Shown here one piece after another: positions 16,053-23,301 of a DNA stretch of 48,010 bases. The translations under genes and the position numbers were made by a program. The DNA is from UBA7359 sp047618295 (GTDB lineage Bacteria > Pseudomonadota > Gammaproteobacteria > Eutrophobiales > Eutrophobiaceae). How positions within the stretch are numbered: position 1 is the first letter of the stretch; every line of letters starts with the position of its first letter. A model generated the notes under the pieces. The model worked only from the letters and a program-made list of their open reading frames with translations. It was not told where the DNA came from and searched no databases. Location: NCBI GenBank assembly GCA_047618295.1, contig JBLHKL010000003.1, forward strand, positions 1-48,010, read 5' to 3'.

Positions 16053-16679
16053 TTACTCGTTTGTAGTGCTCGCCCTTTCTTTATCGACGAGTTGATCAAT
16101 AATCTTTAGTAAATTCTCAAAACTGCCGGCAGTGGAACCACTGACCATGTATTTGCCATTGACTATGACGGCTGGGACGCCTGTGAGCTTGTAGCGTTGT
16201 CCCATGACAAAGGCCTGCTTAACCTTGGTCTGAACTTCATCAGATTCGTATACTTTTGTGAATTCGTTCTTATCGATACCATGTTTTACAAAGAAGTTTT
16301 TGATTGAATCATCGTCATGAATCTTTTTCTTTTGTTTGTGTATGGCATCAAATAATGGTGTATGGATGGCATCCAAAGTACCTAATTTATCCGCAGTAAA
16401 ATAAGCCTTGGCATGAGGGATCCAGTTTTTGCGAAAAATAGCCGGCATGCGTCTAAATTCTACATCATCAGGTTTTGATTCCAGCCATTTGCTTATATGT
16501 GGCTCAAAATCGAAACAGTGTGGGCAGGCATACCAAAATACTTCCACTACCTCTATTTTGTCTCCTGACTGGGTTGGCTGTGCTGGAGAGATGGTTACAT
16601 AGCCGTCGCCATCAGCGTATGACTGGTTGCTAATCAGGAGGAATAAGAATATCGAAAGAGTCGTAACTATTTTTTTCAT
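16053..16679 (-). CDS. dsbA: Periplasmic thiol:disulfide interchange protein DsbA
   Basis: DsbA puts disulfide bonds into exported proteins in the periplasm. The 208-residue protein has a signal peptide (KKIVTTLSIFLFLLISNQSYA), the thioredoxin-fold active site CPHC in FWYACPHCFDFEP, and the cis-proline loop TGVPAVIVNGKY. It lies between the broken cyclase and cytochrome c4, a common arrangement in this class where dsbA and c4 are neighbours. Confidence 0.96.
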   Translation of the reverse strand: MKKIVTTLSIFLFLLISNQSYADGDGYVTISPAQPTQSGDKIEVVEVFWYACPHCFDFEPHISKWLESKPDDVEFRRMPAIFRKNWIPHAKAYFTADKLGTLDAIHTPLFDAIHKQKKKIHDDDSIKNFFVKHGIDKNEFTKVYESDEVQTKVKQAFVMGQRYKLTGVPAVIVNGKYMVSGSTAGSFENLLKIIDQLVDKERASTTNE

Positions 16680-16778
16680 GGTAGTCCTTAAATTTATTAT
16701 ATTTCGGGCGTGTTTAACTCATACTTATAGGTATAGACAGCTAAATTCAGGTTTTACTTCAGTAAAAGTATGAATTTT

Positions 16779-17384
16779 TTAATGCAGCCCCTGAATATAC
16801 TGAGATACAGCCTCTATTTGTAGGTTCGTCATTGGTCCGGTGATGGTACGCATCATATTGTTAGGGTCATTGCTACGTTCTTCAGCCTTGAACATTTTAA
16901 GCTGGAGAGCGGTATATTCAGCGTGCTGACCACGTAAGGCGGGATACAGAGCAGTTGGATTACCAGCGCCATTAGGTCCATGACAAGCCATACAGGCAGG
17001 CACACCCGTTGTGTAGTCCCCTGCTCGATAGATAAGTTCTCCTGTTTCTATTAATTCAGGTTTTGCAGCGCCTAAGGTTGTTTTTTGACTGGAAAAGTAA
17101 GCACCGAGATCGAGCATGTCCTGATCGCTTAATGGCGCCACCATCGCTGTCATTTGGGCATTAACACGGTTTCCTTTTTTGAAATCATTTAGCTGTTTAA
17201 CGATGTAGGAAGCATGTTGCCCGGCCAGTTTTGGCCAAACAGGATTTACACTATTGCCATCGATACTATGACACATGGCACAGGTTTGTGAGAGAGCCTT
17301 GCCATTTGCAGGATCACCTCCGGCAGCATAGGTATAAGCAGAGGTAAGCGTTAGCAGACAAACAACAATTAAATAATTTTTCAT
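16779..17384 (-). CDS. Di-haem cytochrome c4
   Basis: A periplasmic electron carrier of 201 residues with a signal peptide (NYLIVVCLLTLTSAYTYA) and two CxxCH haem sites, CAMCH in the first half and CMACH in the second, each followed by the domain pattern of a c-type cytochrome with a later Met ligand (for example AQMTAMVAPLSD and NNMMRTITGPM). The two-domain layout and length match cytochrome c4, which feeds terminal oxidases such as cbb3. It is divergent from engB. Confidence 0.94.
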   Translation of the reverse strand: MKNYLIVVCLLTLTSAYTYAAGGDPANGKALSQTCAMCHSIDGNSVNPVWPKLAGQHASYIVKQLNDFKKGNRVNAQMTAMVAPLSDQDMLDLGAYFSSQKTTLGAAKPELIETGELIYRAGDYTTGVPACMACHGPNGAGNPTALYPALRGQHAEYTALQLKMFKAEERSNDPNNMMRTITGPMTNLQIEAVSQYIQGLH

Positions 17385-17557
17385 AATTCCAGATCCTTTA
17401 AGACAACATATATGCCGGGTAGTAACAATAAACTCATAGTATGATTATTTTTCAGAACAATGTCCTGATTACGAAGGTTAATTCAAAACCTAATAATCTT
17501 CAAAAACATAAGCAAATTATTTTAACGTTTAAATAAAATTTAACAGTTCACTGAGAG

Positions 17558-18178
17558 ATGACAATAAAAACAGAACAAATAATACCAAATGGTTGGTACA
17601 GCCGCTTTGAATTTATCATGGGTGTAGCCGAATTTAAGCAACTTCCGGAGGATAGTGGTGCTGAGGTTGCCTTTGCAGGCCGATCTAACGTCGGAAAATC
17701 GAGTGTCTTAAATAAGATTACCCATCGGCGTTCTCTGGCAAGAACCAGTAAATCGCCTGGTAGAACCAGAGAATTAAACTATTTCGCCTATGATGACAAC
17801 AAGCATATCGTTGATCTGCCGGGCTATGGCTACGCAAAGGTCGACGAAACCATGAGAAATACCTGGGCGAAGTTACTCGAACGTTATTTACGAGAGAGAA
17901 ACTCCCTGAAAGGCGTGTTTTTGATCATGGATATCCGACACCCAATGGGAAAGTTTGATCAAATAATGCTGGATTACTGTAAGAGCTGTGATTTGCCATT
18001 ACATGTCCTCTTGAATAAGTCAGATAAATTATCTAAAAGTGCCGCAAATAAGACGACCATGGGTATCAGTCGTGAACTGGCAGGTATCAATGGCAGTGTG
18101 CAGCAGTTCTCTGCTTTGAAGGGTATGGGGCTAGATGAGGCACGTCAAAAACTCGCTGATTGGTTGTTTGAGGCATGA
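17558..18178 (+). CDS. engB: Ribosome-biogenesis GTPase YihA/EngB
   Basis: An essential small GTPase that helps assemble the 50S subunit. The 206 residues contain the G1 motif GRSNVGKSS, the switch region KSPGRTRELNYF, G3 in DLPGYGYA and G4 NKSDK, as in YihA. It is transcribed away from cytochrome c4. Downstream begins a long gene-free stretch. Confidence 0.96.
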   Translation: MTIKTEQIIPNGWYSRFEFIMGVAEFKQLPEDSGAEVAFAGRSNVGKSSVLNKITHRRSLARTSKSPGRTRELNYFAYDDNKHIVDLPGYGYAKVDETMRNTWAKLLERYLRERNSLKGVFLIMDIRHPMGKFDQIMLDYCKSCDLPLHVLLNKSDKLSKSAANKTTMGISRELAGINGSVQQFSALKGMGLDEARQKLADWLFEA

Positions 18179-18198
18179 TTTTTTCAGTATAAAAAAAT

Positions 18199-18304
18199 GC
18201 CCCGGGCGATCTTTTTAGGGGAAAGTATGCATCCGGGGCCAGAATGTCCCGGCTGGGGAGAACCGGGTTAATTTTTCCTTCTAAGGGAAGAAAAGAAGGA
18301 AAAA
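18199..18304 (+). ncRNA. Possible structured RNA or compound terminator after engB
   Basis: Three hairpins follow each other: GCCCCGG/CCGGGGC (18199-18205 with 18233-18239), CCCGG/CCGGG (18248-18252 with 18263-18267) and a perfect 11-bp TTTTTCCTTCT/AGAAGGAAAAA (18272-18282 with 18294-18304). The G+C-rich words stand out from the AT-rich surroundings. In E. coli and Pseudomonas a small RNA gene lies near engB, so an RNA is possible, but I recognise no family and see no clean U-tract terminator. Confidence 0.35.
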
Positions 18305-18381
18305 CATGCTGTTAATTGATTAGAGCCTAGGCATGGCAAAGAGTTCCTGGGATTTAGATTTTGTCAACGAAAAATTTTCGT

Positions 18382-18596
18382 TTATGCACAGTTTTTATTT
18401 CTTGCGGACTTGTATGACTTAAACGACAGCCAGTATCCTCTAAGGACAAATAATAACGGTGCAACATATTGATATATATAGCTATATTAGATGCCGGTTA
18501 GTTTTTAACAGTTTTGTCATAGATGAGTTAGCCATGGTCTTTTTGACGTTATATTTGTACTTAATCCACAGAGTTATCAACAGAAAATGTGGATAA
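18382..18596. promoter_or_regulatory. Cluster of DnaA-box-like sequences
   Basis: TTATGCACA (18382-18390) fits the box consensus TTWTNCACA; TGTGGATAA (18588-18596) is a perfect box on the minus strand; TAATCCACA (18562-18570) and TTATCAACA (18574-18582) each differ by one base. Three of the four lie within 35 bp. An origin or a DnaA-titration/regulatory site are both possible. Confidence 0.45.
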
Positions 18597-18694
18597 GAAA
18601 TTAACTCTGAATAGTAGCAATTACTTAGCGGAACTAAGCTAGAAATGGTCTTAAGAGTTGTCGCTAAGAATCTGCAATAATTAAGCTGAAAACT

Positions 18695-20158
18695 CTATTT
18701 AAGGACCTTTATCAGCGATCCTTTATCAGGTTCGCCTGTTGGATATTTCGCATTTAATAGCCGCAGTTGTGATTCTGCATGGCTCTCTAGGGGGGATTGT
18801 TTAGCTAAGCGACTAAATCGCGTTTTGCTATTTACTTTTACAATGTTAATTCTTATTGGTTTTGCCAATATTTTTTCATCCGTTGATAAAGAATGAAAGC
18901 TTTTTGCGGTTTCAAGTATTGCATTGTCATACTTTGTTAAATTATTCCCTTTAGCCATTCCGGCGATTATGTAGGCTCTTTGTTGAAAATAGATGACTGT
19001 GAACCGTGTAGGAATACTCCCTTGCTTATTGGTGATAACCGAAATGCCTGTATGTGCAGCGAGACCATTTATATTTAATGGCGATTCATTCTCGAGATTA
19101 TTTAATCCCATGCGCTGTATCATAAAATTTCTGGGTGACAGTTTATCATCTGCCTTTTCAGCACTTATTTGCATCAAGGCATTACCATCAGCAGCGGTTA
19201 ACAGGAGCCGATCTGGAAGATTGGTCATATTCCATTTTTGCGGGAAACGCATGGAAAAACCCAGGCCTTCATGGTAGAAATTACGGCCTCGTAAAATACC
19301 TTCTTGAGGACTATCGCCAAATACCAAACTATCAATGAGTGAAATGTATTCATCTCGACCGACATAATTTACTGTTCCGGATTCGTTAAGTCCTTTGGCC
19401 ATATCGATGACTTCCTGAAGCCGTGTGTCACTATCTGGGTGCGTAGAAAACACACCATGATAGGCCCTTGGTTCCCGTCCTTCGGCTTGTGCTTGAGCTC
19501 TATCAAATACTTCCTGATTTTTTAATACGCGGATGACGTCTAGCATTGCTTCCGGGTTGTAGTTCGTTTTGGCGAGATATTCTGCGCCGAGGCGGTCAGC
19601 TTCTAGTTCATGAGTACGCCCATAGCCACTTAGCAATGCTCCGCCAGCGAACTGAACTAACTGGTTAGACGCTTGAGTCATGCCGGGTACAAATATCGAA
19701 GTTAATGCTGCGCCGATGTTTGTTAGTTGAGTTGCGCTATGTTGTCGCACCGAGTGTCTGGCTGTGACATGTCCTATTTCATGGCCTAGTACCGCAGCTA
19801 GTTCTGCCTCAGAATTTAAATAGGCCATTAATCCACGAGTTATGTAAATGTATCCGCCGGGTAAGGCGAAGGCATTAACTTCCTTACTATCGAGTACAGT
19901 AAAACTATATGTCAGGTTCGAGCGGTGACTCTTTGCGGCGAGTTTAGTCCCAATATTTTGAACGTAATTCTGTAAAGCAGGATTATCGTAGACAGTATAT
20001 TGTTTAAGAACATCGGCATTAGTCTTACGGCCCAGCGCCAGTTCGTCACTTTCACTCAGCAGCACCAAGTCTTGCTTTCCAGTAACCGGATTTACGGCAC
20101 ATGAGCTTATAGTTAGTAAGGATAAAAAATATAAGCCGATTAGATGTTTCATTTTCAT
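18695..20158 (-). CDS. M48-family metallopeptidase lipoprotein
   Basis: A 487-residue envelope protease. The N terminus is a lipoprotein signal (LLTISSCAVNP, lipid on Cys). The peptidase domain has the zinc motif HEIGH in AAVLGHEIGHVTARHSV and the third ligand in HELEADRLGAEYL. After about residue 280 comes an extra domain (GLGFSMRFPQKWNM...) found in the larger relatives of BepA/YfgC, and the end carries a LysM-like or peptidoglycan-side segment. A role in outer-membrane protein quality control is likely by family. Confidence 0.9.
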   Translation of the reverse strand: MKMKHLIGLYFLSLLTISSCAVNPVTGKQDLVLLSESDELALGRKTNADVLKQYTVYDNPALQNYVQNIGTKLAAKSHRSNLTYSFTVLDSKEVNAFALPGGYIYITRGLMAYLNSEAELAAVLGHEIGHVTARHSVRQHSATQLTNIGAALTSIFVPGMTQASNQLVQFAGGALLSGYGRTHELEADRLGAEYLAKTNYNPEAMLDVIRVLKNQEVFDRAQAQAEGREPRAYHGVFSTHPDSDTRLQEVIDMAKGLNESGTVNYVGRDEYISLIDSLVFGDSPQEGILRGRNFYHEGLGFSMRFPQKWNMTNLPDRLLLTAADGNALMQISAEKADDKLSPRNFMIQRMGLNNLENESPLNINGLAAHTGISVITNKQGSIPTRFTVIYFQQRAYIIAGMAKGNNLTKYDNAILETAKSFHSLSTDEKILAKPIRINIVKVNSKTRFSRLAKQSPLESHAESQLRLLNAKYPTGEPDKGSLIKVLK

Positions 20159-20189
20159 GATTTTAAGTTAGGCAGTGAAATAATTCAGT

Positions 20190-21023
20190 TCAATCTTCAG
20201 TATTGATTATTTTTAAGTCCAGATTGTGACGTAGTCGCATGCGTATTTGTCCTTTATGCTTATATAACCAACCGCTAGCTTCAATGGTTTTATTCTCCAA
20301 TGAAAGTAATGCTGATTTATTAAAATAACTTAAGTCAGCATTTTTTATTCTAAGTGCGACATTATTTTCAAGGTTTATCCACACAGATGACCTACTGGCG
20401 GAGACTTGTCTTACTTTCCCTGAGATGAAATAAAATCCTTTTTCATTGCCGCTGAGTGATTTAACACTGTGCACTTTATATCGTGCAAGGGACCAAAGGC
20501 CTAATCGTTGATCTTTAGCAAGTTGACTTGCTTTATTATAGCAATCAGCAAAAGAGACATTAGGTGGAATTTGTAGCGGCATTGCCAGACCAAGCTTAAG
20601 TAATTGGCTTTGTATGTTCATGCCCCCCGCATAAATATGAGCCAGAGTCCTGCCGTGACGATCATGGCGTTCTTTTCCGTAAAGAAGTTGAATGAACGAT
20701 GAATTACCAAGCATCTTTTTAAGTGCATTCCGTGCGCTGACTGCGCCCGCTTCAGAGGGACTATTATTGTGACTTAATTCGGGGGTATTTATGCCGATTA
20801 ATCGTATATGTCTTTTATCTTTTAAAACAACCGTATCACCATCGATAACATAGTCAAGCATTGCTTTTTCATCAAAGTGGGTGCTTACACATGGTTGGTT
20901 AAGTTTCTCTTCAGAAAGACATATCGGACTGACAAGAATCAATATCGCGGGTATAAAAAAACGCCCTAAAAGGGCGTTTTTTAATATTTGGTAGTACTTC
21001 TTTAAGACAATATTACATGCCAT
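20190..21023 (-). CDS. Secreted thermonuclease-like (SNase) protein
   Basis: A protein of about 277 residues with a membrane-export segment (GRFFIPAILILVSPICLSEE), followed by a staphylococcal-nuclease fold: VIDGDTVVLKDKRHIRLIGINTPE and YGKERHDRHGRTLAHIYAGG supply the typical Asp, Arg and Glu residues. A C-terminal beta domain (YFISGKVRQVSASRSSVWINLE) binds nucleic acid in relatives. The start is uncertain: I chose the ATG at 21023, eight bases before the rpmE stop is cleared, because the longer frame lies entirely within rpmE. The rpmE terminator lies inside the coding region. Confidence 0.75.
   Translation of the reverse strand: MACNIVLKKYYQILKNALLGRFFIPAILILVSPICLSEEKLNQPCVSTHFDEKAMLDYVIDGDTVVLKDKRHIRLIGINTPELSHNNSPSEAGAVSARNALKKMLGNSSFIQLLYGKERHDRHGRTLAHIYAGGMNIQSQLLKLGLAMPLQIPPNVSFADCYNKASQLAKDQRLGLWSLARYKVHSVKSLSGNEKGFYFISGKVRQVSASRSSVWINLENNVALRIKNADLSYFNKSALLSLENKTIEASGWLYKHKGQIRMRLRHNLDLKIINTED
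20955..20982 (-). terminator. Intrinsic terminator of rpmE
   Basis: ACGCCCT (20961-20967), AAA and AGGGCGT (20971-20977) pair perfectly, with A/T runs on both sides. On the minus strand it lies about 30 bases beyond the rpmE stop and ends in T7. It falls within the nuclease signal-peptide codons. Confidence 0.9.
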
Positions 21024-21213
21024 ATTTTTTGCGGAATTTATCAACTCGACCTGCTGTATCCAGCATTTTCTGTTTTCCGGTGTAAAATGGGTGACATTCA
21101 GAGCAAACGTCAAGATGGAGCTCGCCATTGTGCGTTGAACGAGTCTTAAATGCGTTGCCACAACTGCATTTAACGTCAACTTCTTCGTATGTAGGATGTA
21201 TGTCTGTTTTCAT
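21013..21213 (-). CDS. rpmE: 50S ribosomal protein L31
   Basis: The 66-residue protein matches L31 end to end. It is the zinc-carrying form: Cys16, Cys18, Cys37 and Cys40 (CSC...CSEC) form the metal site, followed by the conserved HPFYTGKQK. Zinc-free L31 paralogues usually replace it under zinc starvation; none is seen here. A strong terminator follows. Confidence 0.97.
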   Translation of the reverse strand: MKTDIHPTYEEVDVKCSCGNAFKTRSTHNGELHLDVCSECHPFYTGKQKMLDTAGRVDKFRKKYGM

Positions 21214-21303
21214 GTTGTTTTACTCAATTCGTCTAATCGTCAATCAGGGGCGGGGAGTTTATGCGAAAGCCGAGCATTCCGCAATCCTGTGGAGTGTCGG
21301 ATT

Positions 21304-21672
21304 TTAATCTTTTTCCTTATTTAACCGGTCTTTTAAGTCCATTATCGTAGCTGACTGCCTAGTCGGGTTCGATATTTCTCGACTGTGACTTGATTCAGTT
21401 AATTGTTGTAAATGATCTACTAAGCCATTTTCCCCAATTGTGGTGTCCCACATCATTTGCGAAATTTTCAGGCAAGAGGCCATTGGATTTGCTGAAGTAG
21501 CGCGAACCTGATCGATTTGCCATTGTAGGCCTTGCATGCGCCGTTTTATTTTTGGTGATGATTTATCAATGACATCTTATATCATTTGCTGACGCTTATA
21601 TTCAAAAGCGTCAGGATCTGTCTTGGCGAGCTGTGCCCACTCATCGAAATCAAACTCTACGTTGCTACTCAT
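21304..21672 (-). pseudogene. DUF3135 gene interrupted by an in-frame TAA
   Basis: From the ATG at 21672 the frame reads MSSNVEFDFDEWAQLAKTDP...RQQMI, stops at TAA (21577-21579), then continues in the same frame as DVIDKSSPKIKRRMQGLQWQ and IDQVRATSANPMASCLKISQMMWD. Together the two parts make one DUF3135 protein of about 122 residues, a small family of unknown function. A family acidic residue is expected where the stop lies, so a GAA to TAA change is the simplest origin. The second part alone starts at an internal ATG (21537) and lacks the N-terminal block. Confidence 0.85.
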
Positions 21673-21745
21673 GTCATGCATAAACTTACTGTTTTATTTG
21701 GCTGTTGTCGTTGAACTAGCCGATAATCTATAGTCTTTTATGTCG

Positions 21746-22516
21746 CTAAAGCTCAAATTCTGCAACCACAGGCGTGTGATCTGAAGGGCGTTCTAGTTTG
21801 CGAGGCTCTTTATCGATATAAGACGCACGACAACTTTTTGCTAAGCTGTCCGAGGCAAGGATGAGATCAATCCTTAGGCCGCGATCGCGTCTGAATCCGG
21901 CTGCGCGGTAATCCCACCAGGAAAAACTTTTTTCTGCTTGATCAAATGAACGGAAGCAATCGTTGAAGCCACTAGCTAATATTTTATTTAACTCATCTCG
22001 TTCTGGCTGGCTTACCAGGTTGCACCCTTTCCATTCATCTGGTGCATGTACATCTCGGTCATCTGGTGCAATATTAAAATCTCCCAAGATGATGACAGGC
22101 TCACTTTTTGCTTGGAGTTGTTTAATAAAAGGATGCAGTTTTGAAAACCATTCCAGCTTATAGCGGTATTTGTCTGAATCCACTTCTGAGCCATTAGGAA
22201 CATACAGATTTAAAACAGTCACGCCTTGGGTTTTAACCGCCAAGACTCGTTTTTGTGCATCATCATAGTCAGGTAGAGCTGTTGCTAGGGTTTCAATAGG
22301 CGATTTACAGATGGTCGTAACGCCGTTATAGGTTTTCTGACCAACAAAACTGACGTGATAACCCGCTTCTTTTATTGCCTCTTCAGGAAAGTTTTCATCG
22401 GTAGTTTTAGTTTCTTGAATAGCCAGAACATCAGGGCTTTCCGATTCTAGCCATTGCAAGACATGCGGCAGCCGTACTTTAAGGGAATTTACATTCCAGG
22501 TTGCTATCTTGAACAC
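21746..22516 (-). CDS. xthA: Exodeoxyribonuclease III
   Basis: A DNA-repair nuclease that cuts at abasic sites and trims 3' ends. The 256 residues contain the family landmarks: N-terminal TWNVNSLKVRLPHV, the metal-binding Glu in LAIQETKT, the GDFNIAP catalytic block, and the closing SDHTPVVAEFEL with its catalytic His. It is the ExoIII type rather than a generic endonuclease/phosphatase by this pattern. Confidence 0.94.
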   Translation of the reverse strand: MFKIATWNVNSLKVRLPHVLQWLESESPDVLAIQETKTTDENFPEEAIKEAGYHVSFVGQKTYNGVTTICKSPIETLATALPDYDDAQKRVLAVKTQGVTVLNLYVPNGSEVDSDKYRYKLEWFSKLHPFIKQLQAKSEPVIILGDFNIAPDDRDVHAPDEWKGCNLVSQPERDELNKILASGFNDCFRSFDQAEKSFSWWDYRAAGFRRDRGLRIDLILASDSLAKSCRASYIDKEPRKLERPSDHTPVVAEFEL

Positions 22517-22572
22517 GATTTATATAGGGAGTTTAAATTTATTAAAATTAGATCAGAAAAAAACTAGTCGTA

Positions 22573-23292
22573 TCAAACGCGAAAGCCACCATGCCTGCGC
22601 CGATTATGGAAGTCTAGGATAAAAATACCTCCCGCTATACCGATCGCAAAAACGATAAGCAGTGTCACTATCATCTGTTTCATGTTGCTTATAGAAAACG
22701 AATCTTCACTTAAGGATTCTGAAATTACTTCTACTTCAATTCCAGATGATTCGAGTTGTGAGATTAGTTGCCGGTTTTCCTGTTTCAGTGTTTCAATATC
22801 GGCGAGTAATCTTCCCGAGTCATCAATATCGGCAACATTTGTTTTAAGAGCGGCGAGTTGTGCTTCCAGATCGCCGGCTTTCAAGCGTTCCGAGTTTAAT
22901 TGCTGTTCAAGCTCTTTTTGAGCTTCTGTCCCATTGGCAGGCGCTGCAGTTGTAGATGTCTTTAATTGCGCAATTTCTTGTTTCAAAGCTTCGTTGCTTT
23001 TTTCCAATTCAGTAATACGCGATTTGCCGGGTTTTTCCACGATGACATACTTGCTATTTATCCAACCCTTAGTTCCCCCGGCTTCTTGAACATGAATCAA
23101 TTCATTATCACGTTCGATGACAGATAATGATGTACCACTAGGCACGATTTTGATAATCGGGCTGTCGATGGTGCGATCCTCATGTAATCCAATTTTTAAT
23201 TCATCTATTACATAGACTGTCTCGGCATGGGCAATAGTTGTCAGCAGACAAAATATGCCGAATAGTGCGTGTGTAAATCTGAAGTTATGCAT
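22573..23292 (-). CDS. TIGR04211-type SH3 domain protein (YgiM-like)
   Basis: A 239-residue envelope protein. Order: signal peptide (FGIFCLLTTIAHA), bacterial SH3 domain (about 25-88, VYVIDELKIGLHEDRT to GWINSKYVIVEKP), coiled coil (about 92-180), and a C-terminal membrane helix (VTLLIVFAIGIAGGIFIL) followed by basic HNRRRHGG. This layout matches the YgiM/TIGR04211 group, thought to act at the cell wall. It lies ten bases downstream of prlC. Confidence 0.9.
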   Translation of the reverse strand: MHNFRFTHALFGIFCLLTTIAHAETVYVIDELKIGLHEDRTIDSPIIKIVPSGTSLSVIERDNELIHVQEAGGTKGWINSKYVIVEKPGKSRITELEKSNEALKQEIAQLKTSTTAAPANGTEAQKELEQQLNSERLKAGDLEAQLAALKTNVADIDDSGRLLADIETLKQENRQLISQLESSGIEVEVISESLSEDSFSISNMKQMIVTLLIVFAIGIAGGIFILDFHNRRRHGGFRV

Positions 23293-23301
23293 TATTTATC
23301 C

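Larger units (their letters stand above)
18179..18694. other. 516-base gene-free region with stem-loops and DnaA-box-like sites
   Basis: No convincing reading frame is seen. The first part (18199-18304) holds three successive stem-loops. The AT-rich middle and right part contains short palindromes (ACGAAAA-A-TTTTCGT at 18367-18381; ATATAGCTATAT near 18477) and several DnaA-box-like words. It lies between engB and an M48 peptidase gene, which converge. Confidence 0.6.

Noticed and set aside
18179..18694. Definite chromosomal origin
   Set aside because: DnaA boxes are present but no typical origin neighbours (dnaA, gidA, rpmH) and no skew can be computed; kept only as a candidate.
21024..21179. 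Longer nuclease start at 21179
   Set aside because: This part lies almost wholly inside rpmE in another frame and has no export-like sequence.
14451..21579. Reassignment of TAA to glutamate
   Set aside because: Many intact genes here (for example rpmE, bfr and gcvH) end in TAA, and prfA is intact; mutation or sequence error is simpler.
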